Shown here piece by piece: positions 25,485 through 34,529 of a stretch of 64,000 nt of DNA. Each line of letters starts with the position of its first letter. The first letter of the stretch is position 1. Under the pieces are notes generated by a model. It did not search any database. It was not told where the DNA came from and saw only the letters and a program-made list of their open reading frames with translations. The stretch is from Pseudomonas frederiksbergensis (GTDB taxonomy: Bacteria; Pseudomonadota; Gammaproteobacteria; Pseudomonadales; Pseudomonadaceae). The position numbers were made by a program, and so were the translations under genes. The stretch lies in the NCBI RefSeq assembly GCF_003732705.1, contig NZ_MOBR01000006.1, positions 62,001-126,000 of the forward strand, read 5' to 3'.

Positions 25485-26989
25485 AGTTTTTCCTCGCCGT
25501 CTTCTTCTTGCAGGGCTTGCAAATCCAGCTTGTTCTGGCTCGAGGAACCACGAACGGCCTGTTCTTGTTTCAACAGGCGTTGGGCCTCGGCGAGCTGGGC
25601 AGGCGGCAGTTGGGCTTCGAGTGTTGTCGCAAGCTCATTGGCTTGCGGGGTGTCTTGAGCCTTGGCCAACTGGCTGAAGACGTAAGCGTTAACAGGGTTG
25701 GGCTTGGTGCCCTTGCCTTGGGAAAACAGTTGGGCGATGGCGAAGTCGGCGCTGTTCTGACCGTTGCGCGCAGCGGTCAGCAGGTGATCCAGGGCTTTCT
25801 GCGAATAGACCTTGCCCAGGTAACCACGACGGTAAATCTGGCCGAGGTAGTAATCGGCGGCCACTTCCCGGCCAACGGCTTTCTGGAAGTGTTCTTCGGC
25901 GACCTTGGCGTCGGCCGGCACCCATTTGCCTTCGTAGTAGAGCTTGCCCAGCAACAGTTCGGCGCGGGGTTGATCGGCAGCGCGACCGTTGTCCAGGTAC
26001 TTCATCATCGTGTCGACGTCACCGAGTTCCGGGAAGTCGTACAACAATTGCGCCAGGCTGACCCAGGAAGCGGGGTAGCCAGGGGCGATGCCTTCGAGCA
26101 GCGACTGCGCGGTTTTCTCGTCGGTCTTGCCCAGGGTGGCATCACCCAGGACGCGAGCGACGCTGTCCACGCGCTGCGCGGAAACGGTGCCGCGAGCGTG
26201 AGCGGCTTGCATCTGCTTGATCAGCTCGGCGGTTTGCTCTGGCTTGGCTTGTTTCTGGTAGACCGTGGCCAGTTCGACGTAGCAGATATCGGTGGTGTTC
26301 AGCGCCGCTTTGCAGATGCTTTCGACTTCGTCCAGGTGCTGGTCGTACGTGCCCTGGGTGCGATACAGCAGCACTTGGGCCAGGCCCGCTTCCGGTTTGC
26401 CTTCGGCGCGCCATTGGCTGATCTGCTGCTGGGCGTTGACGCTCGGGAAACTGTGCGGGTATTGCAGGTACAGCATCGCCAGCGGAATCAGCGTGTTGCC
26501 TTCGCCATTGGCCCCGGCTTTTTTCAACAGGCCTTCGGCTTCGTGCTGTTCGGCTTCGGTGGAACCGGGCTTGGCCACCAGCAGGCGACCGAGGCGAGCC
26601 TGGGCTCGCGGCGAGACGTCGGCTGCGGCGCGGTAAGTCGCTTCGGCCAGTTTCATCTGCGCCGGGTCGCGGCTGTCGACCTGGATATCGGCCAGGCCGA
26701 CTTGCGCCTCGCTGTAACCCAGGTCGGCCAGTTGCTTGTAATTCTGCTGCGCCAGCGCGGTGTCGCCGCGCTTGAGGGCTTCGTTGGCCAGGCGTTGGTC
26801 GGGCAGGCCGGCGCAACCGGCGAGGCTGACCGCCAATGCAACTGCGCACAGTGATCCAATGTGGGAGCGAGCCTGCTCGCGAATGACGCGCTGCGGTGCA
26901 TCAGGCAGACCACATTGTTCCTTTCGCGAGCAGGCTCGCTCCCACAGGGTGTGCGGTGTATTGAGGATTTTTTTAATGGTCACAGGCAT
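25481..26989 (-). CDS. algK: Alginate TPR lipoprotein AlgK with repeat-encoded insert in its signal peptide
   Basis: AlgK is an outer-membrane lipoprotein with Sel1/TPR repeats that helps AlgE assembly and links it to the inner-membrane machinery. The coding region is 502 residues. The lipobox LAGC has Cys59 and is preceded by a normal hydrophobic core, but residues 15-43 are encoded by an 87-bp palindromic repeat (26860-26946) inserted in frame between the n-region [10 protein letters not shown] and the hydrophobic core. P. aeruginosa AlgK has no such insert. No in-frame ATG, GTG or TTG lies between the repeat and the core, other than one TTG deep in the core. The start may be the GTG at codon 3, which sits 8 nt from GAGG; the first ATG is only 2 nt from it. 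Confidence 0.94.
   Translation of the reverse strand: MPVTIKKILNTPHTLWERACSRKEQCGLPDAPQRVIREQARSHIGSLCAVALAVSLAGCAGLPDQRLANEALKRGDTALAQQNYKQLADLGYSEAQVGLADIQVDSRDPAQMKLAEATYRAAADVSPRAQARLGRLLVAKPGSTEAEQHEAEGLLKKAGANGEGNTLIPLAMLYLQYPHSFPSVNAQQQISQWRAEGKPEAGLAQVLLYRTQGTYDQHLDEVESICKAALNTTDICYVELATVYQKQAKPEQTAELIKQMQAAHARGTVSAQRVDSVARVLGDATLGKTDEKTAQSLLEGIAPGYPASWVSLAQLLYDFPELGDVDTMMKYLDNGRAADQPRAELLLGKLYYEGKWVPADAKVAEEHFQKAVGREVAADYYLGQIYRRGYLGKVYSQKALDHLLTAARNGQNSADFAIAQLFSQGKGTKPNPVNAYVFSQLAKAQDTPQANELATTLEAQLPPAQLAEAQRLLKQEQAVRGSSSQNKLDLQALQEEDGEEKL
26860..26946. repeat. Palindromic repeat doublet (type A) inserted in algK coding sequence
   Basis: TGTGGGAGCGAGCCTGCTCG and CGAGCAGGCTCGCTCCCACA arms lie around a spacer, total 87 bp = 29 codons. 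Every other type-A copy in the window is intergenic; this one is within a gene and keeps the frame. Confidence 0.92.
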
Positions 26990-26998
26990 GTCCTCGAC

Positions 26999-28168
26999 TT
27001 AAATACCGGCGGCCATGGCTTTGTCGATCAGCCAGTTCAGGTTCGGGCCACGATCGCTGTTCACTTCCACCGGGCGACCGGCGAAGGTGGTGTCCAGCGG
27101 CTCGTCAGGCTTGATCTGTACGCGGATGTCGGAAGACAGGTCGGCGCTTTTCAGGCTGGTGCTGCTGACGATCTTGCCGGTGCGGGTCTTGTCTTCGCCG
27201 GCGATTTCGAATGTCACTGGAGCACCTGGACGCACGTCGGCGAACTGGCGATAGGTGAAGCGCGCGTCGATGTTGGCTTCGCTGTTGCGCGGCACCAGGG
27301 TAAAGATCACGTCGCCCTTGCTGGCGTACTGACCGTTGCCGACCAGTTGCTGAGCCACGGTGCAATCGCACGGCGAAGTCAGGGTGCCGGTCATTTGCTT
27401 GCCGAACAGTTCTTCAACCTTGGCCGGTTGCAACTGGTCTTCGTCCAGATGGCCCTTGAGGACATCGAGCATGCTGGTGCTGAAGGTCGCCAGCGGTGCG
27501 CCTTTGGCAGCAACGCCGTCACTTTTCACCAGGCTCTGCACGGTGCCGTCGCGGGGCATGGTGATGTTCATGCCCGGTACGCTGACGATGCCGGCCTGGG
27601 CGTGGCTGACGAAGTACATGCCGTACACCGACTTGAAGATGAAACCGAACGCCGCGAGGCCAACGAGGAAAATCGCGAAGCTGAACGTCACTGCACGCAG
27701 ACGACCGAACGGGGTCATGCCGTGGCCGCCGTCCTTGACCTTGCGCGCCTTGGTGAAGTTGTCGCGCTGCAGGGTCGCCAGCACTTCACCCATGCTGACG
27801 ATGTCGCCGGCCAGGTGAGAGGTGATCAAGTGACGCAGGGTCGAGATGTCTTGGGATTCCAGGTTCTGGAACTGGCAGCCGACACGCCCGGTCGGGCGAT
27901 CGAAGGAGCGGACCTGCAATTCCACGTCCATGGTCAGGCCGAGGTTATCGATGACGAATTGCAGGCGAGCCTTGTACACCTCGCCGATTTTCAGCGGCAA
28001 CTGACCGGCGTTGAACGCCAGGCCGCCGGCGGAAAGGTCGATGACCCGGGCATCGACCGGGGTCCGGTCAGGGCCGAAGAACCGCAGCTTGGCCGGGATT
28101 TTCACTCGGGCGTGTTGGCGCTGGGCTTCGGATTCGTGCACTACGTTGGCGTTGACGGCGGTATTCAT
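26999..28168 (-). CDS. alg44: Alginate biosynthesis PilZ protein Alg44
   Basis: The 389-residue inner-membrane protein has an N-terminal cytoplasmic PilZ domain that binds c-di-GMP and activates Alg8. The binding residues are all present: RQHAR at residues 17-21 and Asp44 in DLSAGG. A single membrane helix follows (about 160-180, FSFAIFLVGLAAFGFIF), then a periplasmic membrane-fusion-like domain. This makes alginate polymerisation dependent on c-di-GMP. The start is 36 bp after the alg8 stop and the stop is 9 bp before algK. Confidence 0.97.
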   Translation of the reverse strand: MNTAVNANVVHESEAQRQHARVKIPAKLRFFGPDRTPVDARVIDLSAGGLAFNAGQLPLKIGEVYKARLQFVIDNLGLTMDVELQVRSFDRPTGRVGCQFQNLESQDISTLRHLITSHLAGDIVSMGEVLATLQRDNFTKARKVKDGGHGMTPFGRLRAVTFSFAIFLVGLAAFGFIFKSVYGMYFVSHAQAGIVSVPGMNITMPRDGTVQSLVKSDGVAAKGAPLATFSTSMLDVLKGHLDEDQLQPAKVEELFGKQMTGTLTSPCDCTVAQQLVGNGQYASKGDVIFTLVPRNSEANIDARFTYRQFADVRPGAPVTFEIAGEDKTRTGKIVSSTSLKSADLSSDIRVQIKPDEPLDTTFAGRPVEVNSDRGPNLNWLIDKAMAAGI

Positions 28169-28204
28169 AGGGGCAATGTCCTGGTTAATTCAATAAGGGG
28201 GCGG

Positions 28205-29686
28205 TCAGACCATCATCAGCAGCACGGCGACGAAAACGCTGCCGGCGGAGAAGGTCATGGTCCGAGACGACCAGGTGTTGAACCAACGTTGAAAGCTGGC
28301 GAGATCACGGGTCAATTTGGTGTCCTGGCGAGTCCAGGATTGTTGGTCGAGGCGGAAGAACACGTAGATCTTCACCAGCGCGCCGACGATCTGGTTGTAA
28401 TAGAGAATCATCGGGTAGGCCGGGCCGACCCGGTGACCGGAGCACGACAGCAGCAAGGTCAGGATCAGGCGGGTGATGCCGATCCACAGCAGGTACGCGA
28501 GGATGAACGCGGCGCCGTACTTGAAGCTGGCGATGATCGCCACCGTCAGGCCCAGCAACGAAGTCCACATCGATACGCGCTGGTCGAACAGCACCACCGA
28601 GGTAAACAGACCGAGGCGTTTCATCCCCAGGCCCAGGGCACGGGAGTTCTGGCGCAGGTTGTTGCCGTACCAGCGGAACATCAGTTTGCGGCTGGCCTTG
28701 ATAAAGCTTTTTTCCGGCGGGTGTTCCACGGTGTGGATCGCCGCGTCGGGGACGTAGAAGGTGTCGTAGCCCAGGCGCATCAGGCTGAACCAGCTCGACT
28801 TGTCGTCACCGGTCAGGAACTTGAAGCGGCCCAGGCGCCAGTGTTGCAGCGAGTCACTTTCCACGTCGGCGATGAAGTCCGGGTCGGTCACGACGGTTGC
28901 GCGGAACACCGACATCCGGCCGGTCATCGTCAGCACGCGTTTGGACAAGGCCATCGAGCACATGTTGATGTGGCGTTGGGCGAACCGCAGTTTGTGCCAT
29001 TCGGCCATGATGTAGCCGCCACGCACTTCGCAGAACTCGTTGGTGGTCAGGCCGCCGACATTGCCGAACAGCTGGAACCACGGCACGGTCTTGAGCACGA
29101 CGCCGGGGGCGAGCACGGTGTCGCCATCGATCACGGCTACCACTGCGCGGTCATCCGGCAGGTGACGGGAGATGGCGCGGAAACCGTAGGCCAGGCCATC
29201 GCGCTTGCCGGTGCCGGGAATGCGCACGAAGTCGAGCTTGACCCGATCCGGCGGATTCATCCGCGACCACAGACTCTTGACCAGCTTCTCATCGGACATT
29301 TCCACGATGGAGCAGACCATGGTGGTCGGCAGGCCGCAGTCGATCGCTTCGCGAATCACCGAGGCGTAGACCTGGGCGGTGGTCAGGGCGTCAATGCGAA
29401 AACTGGTGACCATCAGGAACACATGGGATGGGTCTGCCGATTTACCCAGCTTGCGCACTTTGCGCCGCAGGTGCGGGTAGACCACGTACAGGAACAGCAT
29501 GCCGCGCAGAAAGTGCGTGGCACCCATCGAGTAACGCCAGATCCCGATGAAACCGATCAGGAAGATGAAATCCTTCGAGTCGGAGTCGAACGTGGATGAA
29601 GGCAACGCCATGGCGATGCCCATCAATAAACTTAGGTAAAACAGCCAACCGGCGGCCTGTAATAGGCCGTGCTTTAGCCTGTGCAT
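28205..29686 (-). CDS. alg8: Mannuronan synthase catalytic subunit Alg8
   Basis: The 493-residue inner-membrane GT2 glycosyltransferase polymerises GDP-mannuronate. It has N-terminal helices (about residues 8-27 and 40-70), a cytoplasmic catalytic domain with D188 and D190 in IDGDTVLAP, the GDDKSSW motif at 293-299 as the candidate catalytic base region, and C-terminal helices from about residue 375. The start [17 protein letters not shown] is preferred over an upstream ATG 11 codons earlier, since the family starts with this segment and is about 494 residues. The gap to algD carries a hairpin-forming repeat. Confidence 0.96.
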   Translation of the reverse strand: MHRLKHGLLQAAGWLFYLSLLMGIAMALPSSTFDSDSKDFIFLIGFIGIWRYSMGATHFLRGMLFLYVVYPHLRRKVRKLGKSADPSHVFLMVTSFRIDALTTAQVYASVIREAIDCGLPTTMVCSIVEMSDEKLVKSLWSRMNPPDRVKLDFVRIPGTGKRDGLAYGFRAISRHLPDDRAVVAVIDGDTVLAPGVVLKTVPWFQLFGNVGGLTTNEFCEVRGGYIMAEWHKLRFAQRHINMCSMALSKRVLTMTGRMSVFRATVVTDPDFIADVESDSLQHWRLGRFKFLTGDDKSSWFSLMRLGYDTFYVPDAAIHTVEHPPEKSFIKASRKLMFRWYGNNLRQNSRALGLGMKRLGLFTSVVLFDQRVSMWTSLLGLTVAIIASFKYGAAFILAYLLWIGITRLILTLLLSCSGHRVGPAYPMILYYNQIVGALVKIYVFFRLDQQSWTRQDTKLTRDLASFQRWFNTWSSRTMTFSAGSVFVAVLLMMV

Positions 29687-29710
29687 AATCGGAATCCTAA
29701 AGTCAGTTGA

Positions 29711-29765
29711 AAGCTTCAAGCCTCAAGCTGCAAGTGAAGAGCGCTTAACTTGCCGCTTGAAGCTT
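29711..29765. repeat. Palindromic repeat (type C) between algD and alg8
   Basis: Arms AAGCTTCAAGC...CAAGT and ACTTGCCGCTTGAAGCTT face each other across a short loop. This is a distinct repeat from types A and B and resembles the AGCTTCAAGCTGCAAG repeats common in this genus. It lies between the algD stop region and the alg8 start. Confidence 0.75.
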
Positions 29766-29781
29766 GTCGCTTATTGCTGCT

Positions 29782-31098
29782 TTACCAGCAGATCCCTTCG
29801 GTGCGGCCACTTACGCTAGTGGCTTTGGACATGAAGCCGACCAGGTCGATCACTTGCTTGCCGTGTGGAGCCTGTTCCGCCAGGGCGCGGAATTTCTCGT
29901 CACGGTTGCCGAGGATGATCACGTCGGAGTTGTTGATCACGTCGTCGAAGTCGGAGTTGAGCAGGGACGAAACGTGCGGGATCTTCGACTCGATGTAATC
30001 CTTGTTCGCACCGTGGACACGGGCGTACTCGACGTTGCTGTCGTAGATGCTCAGGTCGTAGCCCTTGCCGATCAGCATTTCTGCCAGATCCACCAGCGGG
30101 CTTTCGCGCAGGTCATCGGTGCCGGCCTTGAAGCTCAAGCCGAGCAGGGCGACTTTGCGTTTGTCGTGGCTGGACACGATGTCGAAGGCGTTCTGCACTT
30201 GCGACACGTTGCTGCGCATCAGCGAATTGAGCAGCGGCGCATCGACGTCCAGGGAACCGGCACGGAAGGTCAGGGCGCGCACATCTTTCGGCAGGCAAGA
30301 GCCGCCGAACGCGAAGCCTGGACGCATGTAGTACTGCGACAGGTTCAAGGTTTTGTCCTGGCAGACCACTTCCATCACTTCGCGACCATCGACGCCGACA
30401 GCCTTGGCGATGTTGCCGATCTCGTTGGCGAAGGTCACCTTGGTGGCGTGCCACACGTTGCAGGTGTACTTGATCATCTCGGCGACAGCGATGTCCTTGC
30501 GGATGATCGGTGCGTCGAGTTCTTCGTACAGGGCTTGCAGAACGTCGCCGCTCGCGGTGTCGAATTCGCCGATGACAGTCATCGGTGGCAGGTCGTAGTC
30601 GGCGATCGCGGTGCTTTCACGCAGGAACTCTGGGTTGACCGCCACGCCGAAGTCGACGCCGGCTTTCTTGCCCGAGCAATCTTCGAGAATCGGGATGACA
30701 ACGTTTGCGACCGTGCCCGGCAGAACGGTGCTGCGAACCACGATGGTGTGGCGGGTGGTTTTGTCACGCAGGACAAACCCGATTTCGCGGCACACGGCTT
30801 CGATGTAGTTCAGTTCCAGGTCGCCGTTCTTCTTGCTCGGCGTACCGACGCAGATCATCGACAGGTCGGTGTCACGAATCGCTTCGGCGAAGTTGGTCGT
30901 GCCGCGCAATTTGCCCGTCTCGATGCCCTTCTGCAGAAGTTCGCCCAGGCCCGGTTCAACGATCGGCGATTTGCCGGCGTTGATCATATCGATCTTGTCT
31001 TTGGCAACATCGACGCCAATGACGTCATGGCCACGTGCAGACAGGCAACCGGCACATACTGCACCGACGTAACCCAAACCAAATATGCTGATGCGCAT
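29782..31098 (-). CDS. algD: GDP-mannose 6-dehydrogenase AlgD
   Basis: The 438-residue cytosolic NAD-dependent enzyme makes GDP-mannuronate, the committed step of alginate synthesis. It starts MRISIFGLGYVGAVCAGCLS, with the Rossmann motif GLGYVG at residues 7-12. The active-site Cys is in FAFGGSCLPKD (around residue 268), and the C-terminal UDP/GDP-binding domain extends to the end. The ATG (complement 31096-31098) matches the family start; the one at 31122 is rejected. As first gene of the operon, its promoter is the expected AlgU-dependent control point. Confidence 0.97.
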   Translation of the reverse strand: MRISIFGLGYVGAVCAGCLSARGHDVIGVDVAKDKIDMINAGKSPIVEPGLGELLQKGIETGKLRGTTNFAEAIRDTDLSMICVGTPSKKNGDLELNYIEAVCREIGFVLRDKTTRHTIVVRSTVLPGTVANVVIPILEDCSGKKAGVDFGVAVNPEFLRESTAIADYDLPPMTVIGEFDTASGDVLQALYEELDAPIIRKDIAVAEMIKYTCNVWHATKVTFANEIGNIAKAVGVDGREVMEVVCQDKTLNLSQYYMRPGFAFGGSCLPKDVRALTFRAGSLDVDAPLLNSLMRSNVSQVQNAFDIVSSHDKRKVALLGLSFKAGTDDLRESPLVDLAEMLIGKGYDLSIYDSNVEYARVHGANKDYIESKIPHVSSLLNSDFDDVINNSDVIILGNRDEKFRALAEQAPHGKQVIDLVGFMSKATSVSGRTEGICW

Positions 31099-31489
31099 CG
31101 CATTTACCTCTGTAATTATCAAGCCATTAAATGGCCGGAGTTAATGGTGTTCAGCGGTCATAGTGCACTCGCAAGTGCATGCTTACAGGCGCCACAGTGC
31201 AGCGTGCAGGCAAACTAAGTTCCGAGTGACTAAATAAGTGCACTCAAGATGTGCGCAACTAGGCCTTATTATTGTGATGTGCCCTGTTATGCATCCTGTC
31301 CCCTGTTCAGGGGGCAATTGTGCAAAGGTCATGCGCGCTCAATGTCAGGCTGAAGGCCCGTAAATCAAGCGGTTGGGTGCTCGGATGAGCACGTTTATAG
31401 GGGCGCTGCCTTGGCCGTATAGGGGATAGTAATGGTGCGTATCTCCTGTCCTATTGGTGCTGCCCAAATAAGAGGTCATCAAGCACAAG
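31099..31489 (-). promoter_or_regulatory. algD: algD upstream region
   Basis: This 391-bp gene-free region lies before algD. On the minus strand a GGAACTT (31217-31223) matches the AlgU (sigma-22) -35 consensus. The following bases at the expected spacing (GCACTG) fit the -10 poorly, so this is only a candidate. GAGTGCACT occurs twice, near 31162-31170 and 31237-31245, and TGCACT-TGCG-AGTGCA forms a perfect hairpin at about 31163-31179. No AlgR-type CCGTTCGTC was seen. Confidence 0.45.
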
Positions 31490-31753
31490 TTAGTATGACA
31501 ACTTCGCTACATGGTCCTCGTCTCTGCGTAAGTTATCTCCTACACGCTCAGGAAGAATCGTTACCGGTGGTATGAACGACGCATTTGGACATAGTTCCTG
31601 TCCGCCCATCGCGAATTCTGAAATTTCTTGAAATATTGAAAAAGATGGCACTGCTTTCAAATTGATAGCACTTACGGTTTGGCCCTTTATATATAGGGTA
31701 ATTGTCGAATTAGATGGGTAAGTGCCACCACTGTTAAAAAATGTCAGTGCCAC
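31490..31753 (-). CDS. AT-rich orphan ORF or gene remnant
   Basis: The 87-codon frame opens with GTG and reads MALTFFNSGGTYPSNSTITL and on to DHVAKLSY. Composition is clearly more AT-rich than the neighbours. An upstream in-frame TGA limits extension, and no good Shine-Dalgarno is visible. The product looks like a beta-rich fragment and I recognise no family. It lies between yaaA and algD in the same direction. It may be the tail of a decayed gene rather than a functional one. Confidence 0.35.
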   Translation of the reverse strand: MALTFFNSGGTYPSNSTITLYIKGQTVSAINLKAVPSFSIFQEISEFAMGGQELCPNASFIPPVTILPERVGDNLRRDEDHVAKLSY

Positions 31754-31866
31754 TACTGAAAAAAATCACGATTGTCGAGTGAAACAAAAGTTAGAAATTG
31801 CAGTGATGTATTTTTGGCGCCAATAGAATGGCGAAATGGCGGGGAATTGTTGGACGATTAAACAGT

Positions 31867-31889
31867 GCGCACGACCAGTGGTCGTGCGC
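31867..31889 (-). terminator. Candidate yaaA terminator hairpin
   Basis: GCGCACGAC-CAGTG-GTCGTGCGC is a perfect 9-bp stem 12 bp after the yaaA stop, followed on the minus strand by ACTGTTTAATC. The T-run is weak, so termination strength is uncertain. Confidence 0.6.
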
Positions 31890-31901
31890 CGAATGAGTGC
31901 A

Positions 31902-32681
31902 TTACTCGGGGGCGTGATCGCGCAGAAATACCAGGTTGTCCGGTTTGGATTGTTCGGCACTGTAGCGGTAACCCTGGATGTCGAACTGCTTGAGGGCTGC
32001 CGGGTCGTTGATACGTTCTTCGATAACGAAACGGCTCATCATCCCGCGAGCCTTTTTCGCGTAGAAGCTGATGATCTTGTACTGACCGTTCTTCAGGTCC
32101 TTGAACTCGGTATTAATGATGCGCGCGTTCAAGGCATTGCGTTTGACCGCCGAGAAGTACTCGTTGGACGCCAGGTTCAGCAGCACATCGTCACCTTGAT
32201 CAGCCAGAGCTTCGTTCAGCCATTCGCTGATCCTTGTGCCCCAGAAGGCGTACAGGTCCTTGCCACGGGCATTCGCCAGTTTGGTGCCCATCTCCAGCCG
32301 ATAAGGCTGCATCAGGTCCAGCGGGCGCAGCAGGCCGTAGAGCCCGGAGAGCATGCGCAAATGCTGCTGGGCGTAATCGAAATCGGCCTCGCTGAAGGTT
32401 TGAGCATTCAGGCCGGTGTACACGTCGCCCTTGAAGGCCAGCAGCGCCTGCTTGGCGTTTTGCGGGGTGAACGCAGGCGTCCAGCTGCCGAAACGCGCGG
32501 CGTTGAGCCCGCCGATCTTGTCGGAGACGTGCATCAACTCGCTGATCTGCGCCGGCGTGAGGTCGCGCAGCTGCATGATCAGCTCCTGGGAATGGTCCAG
32601 GTATTGCGGCTGGGTGAAGCGCTGGGTGGCCGGCGGTGTTTCGTAATCGAGGGTCTTGGCGGGGGAAATCACCATCAGCAT
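31902..32681 (-). CDS. yaaA: Peroxide stress protein YaaA
   Basis: The 259-residue cytosolic protein of the YaaA/DUF328 family starts [17 protein letters not shown]. The conserved segments [20 protein letters not shown] (about residues 113-132) and [11 protein letters not shown] are present. In E. coli YaaA lowers intracellular free iron and protects DNA during peroxide stress; its fold binds DNA, and the biochemical mechanism is not settled. Length is typical. It is a single gene with a hairpin after the stop and two palindromic repeats upstream. Confidence 0.93.
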   Translation of the reverse strand: MLMVISPAKTLDYETPPATQRFTQPQYLDHSQELIMQLRDLTPAQISELMHVSDKIGGLNAARFGSWTPAFTPQNAKQALLAFKGDVYTGLNAQTFSEADFDYAQQHLRMLSGLYGLLRPLDLMQPYRLEMGTKLANARGKDLYAFWGTRISEWLNEALADQGDDVLLNLASNEYFSAVKRNALNARIINTEFKDLKNGQYKIISFYAKKARGMMSRFVIEERINDPAALKQFDIQGYRYSAEQSKPDNLVFLRDHAPE

Positions 32682-32777
32682 GAAGTCGTCTCCTTTAATC
32701 GTGGGGCGATTCTAGGGGGTTGCGCTTGATGACTCCAGCTATCAAGTCCATAGGTGATCGGTGGCCATGCACAAAAC

Positions 32778-32872
32778 CCTGTGGGAGCGGGCTTGCTCGC
32801 GAAGACGGCGGCACATCCAACATCAAAGTCGCCTGACACACCGCTTTCGCGAGCAAGCCTCGCTCCTGCAGG
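32778..32872. repeat. Palindromic repeat doublet (type A)
   Basis: CCTGTGGGAGCGGGCTTGCTC and GAGCAAGCCTCGCTCCTGCAGG arms around a spacer. Confidence 0.85.
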
Positions 32873-32892
32873 AGTTTGGCGTCGTGCGGGAT

Positions 32893-33002
32893 GATCGTTC
32901 CCACGCTCCGCGTGGGAATGCAGCCAGTGACGCTCCGCGTCACCGCCAAAGCGGACGCGGAGCGTCCGGGGAGGCGTTACCACGCAGAGCGTGGGAACGA
33001 TC
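32893..33002. repeat. Palindromic repeat (type B)
   Basis: A full unit runs from GATCGTTCCCACGCTCCGCG to GAGCGTGGGAACGATC with the inner GTGACGCTCCGCGTCAC hairpin. Confidence 0.9.
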
Positions 33003-33056
33003 ATGTCGGTGGGATCAGCTATAGTGCCGCGCGGGTTTTGTTATGGAGACATCCCT

Positions 33057-34181
33057 TTGCGTATCGTTCTTTTATTCTCGGCCTGGCTCTTGAGCTTCGG
33101 CGCCCTGGCGGCGCCCGGTGATGTGGCGACGCTTGATCGCAGCACCTGGCCGGAACAGCTCACCAGCCCGACCCTGTTCGATGTCGCGTCCCGGGCCGAA
33201 ATCCTCATGTTCGCCCGCGTCCTGCTGGCCAGCGAATCCCTAGATGAACCGAGTCTGGCCCAGCGCCTGGGCCTTCGGACAATTAACCTGGATTCGGTCA
33301 ATAACCTGCGCCAGCGCATGTGGCGGCGCCTGCTGACCAACTACAACTTCGCCCAGCAGAGCTGCGATCAGGACGCATCGTTCTGTTTCCTGGTCGAAGA
33401 CCTGCCGACCCTGCGCGAGCAAGCGGCCAAGTTCGTGGTCAGTGATGACAGCTTTTATATCAAGTGGTCCGAACCGAGCCGCTTGTTCCACGCCCAGTAC
33501 CTGGACGAACAATTGCGCAAGGCGGCGCTGTTTCCGCAAACCAGCAGTGAAGTCGATCGTTTCGGCGACTACGAGCGCAATGGCGACGAGATGCATGACC
33601 GGCTGTTTCTGCTGACCTTCGACAGCGCCGCCAATGCCATTCCGGACAACACCGCGTGGGTCACCGAATACCTGCGCAAGTCGAACATCAATGGCACCTT
33701 CTTCGTGCTTGGCAAGGACATCCAGGCGCGTCTGGCCGAACGTTCGGTGGCGAGCCTGCAAGCGACGTATTCACAACAATGCATTGGCGTGCAGGGTTGG
33801 GAGTTCCGTTCCCACAGCCACTGGCAAGACTGGCAGGACTCGGTGAAGCGCAGCGCCGAACTGGTGAAGAACAAACTGCCGGAGAACTATGTGCCGCTGT
33901 TTCGCCCGCCGGATGGCCAGCGTCGTTCTGATGCGCAAGGATTCTTTGAGTCGCAGGGTTTGCAGGTGGCGCTGTGGGACATCGATCCCCAGGACGGCGC
34001 CGGCAAGCTCAAGGGCAGCCAGAGCGCCCAGCGAGTGCTGACCCTGATGCTTTTATGGCGCCACGGCGTGATCAATTTCAATGTGAAGCAGGATGCGCTG
34101 AAAACGTCGATGCCCTGGCTGATCACGCAAACGGCGCAAAGCGGGATCGGTTGGGAAGACTGTCAGGAGGCGTTTCGCTGA
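33057..34181 (+). CDS. Polysaccharide-deacetylase-like secreted protein
   Basis: The 374-residue protein is read from a TTG at 33057 (GGAG at 33045-33048, spacing 8) giving MRIVLLFSAWLLSFGALAAP, a clean signal peptide. The longer ATG start at 32991 would run through a palindromic repeat. The C-terminal half resembles a NodB/CE4 domain: LLTFDSAANAIPDNT and NGTFFVLGKDI near residues 183-222, then SHSHWQDW and RPPDGQ. Compared with the family motifs TFDDG and HSxxH, the second Asp is Ser and the second His is Gln, so the metal site looks incomplete. The N-terminal region (about residues 25-170) is not recognised. Enzyme activity is doubtful. Confidence 0.8.
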   Translation: MRIVLLFSAWLLSFGALAAPGDVATLDRSTWPEQLTSPTLFDVASRAEILMFARVLLASESLDEPSLAQRLGLRTINLDSVNNLRQRMWRRLLTNYNFAQQSCDQDASFCFLVEDLPTLREQAAKFVVSDDSFYIKWSEPSRLFHAQYLDEQLRKAALFPQTSSEVDRFGDYERNGDEMHDRLFLLTFDSAANAIPDNTAWVTEYLRKSNINGTFFVLGKDIQARLAERSVASLQATYSQQCIGVQGWEFRSHSHWQDWQDSVKRSAELVKNKLPENYVPLFRPPDGQRRSDAQGFFESQGLQVALWDIDPQDGAGKLKGSQSAQRVLTLMLLWRHGVINFNVKQDALKTSMPWLITQTAQSGIGWEDCQEAFR

Positions 34182-34529
34182 AATCTGAAAAACCCCGTAT
34201 TCATTGGGGCAGAGGGCAGGGGAGGGTGATTTTTAGCGGAATTTCGATGCAGGCGGACTTCCGACTTTAACGGCACAATGCCTGCACGCCAAGGGCTATT
34301 CGTCACTCTGAAAAATAAACTTCAAAAAAACGTCAAAGTGCTTTTTTCTGTCATGGGTTTTGGAGTATTACGAAGACAGACCGCCGAAACCTGCAACACA
34401 GGTGGCGTCTCCCAAGACCCCAGTTTGTGTGCAGTTCACTTGATCCCTTGCAGGTGAATTCGGCAGTCACTTCGAGGCGCAGCACCGTCGAGGTATTGCG
34501 TCGAATGGCTCCCACAAAGGTGACCGAGT
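34182..34529. other. Gene-free stretch upstream of the PhoH-like gene
   Basis: This is 348 bp with no credible ORF. I see a small nested hairpin (CCTG-CAACA-CAGG within GCC/GGC, about 34382-34405) and A/T-rich stretches at 34306-34352. It probably holds the promoter and a long 5' leader of the next gene, but nothing firmer can be said. Confidence 0.4.

Larger units (their letters stand above)
32682..33056. other. Gene-free stretch holding two repeats
   Basis: These 375 bp between divergent yaaA and the deacetylase-like gene are mostly a type-A doublet (32778-32872) and a type-B unit (32893-33002). About 50 bp remain for the promoter of the gene starting at 33057. Confidence 0.6.

Noticed and set aside
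26861..29599. 912-codon plus-strand frame over alg44 and alg8
   Set aside because: Antisense to well-supported alginate genes; low-information His/Gln/Arg-rich translation.
31766..31960. 64-codon minus-strand frame overlapping the yaaA 3' end
   Set aside because: It overlaps yaaA coding and a terminator-like hairpin, with no ribosome-binding site and no recognisable composition.
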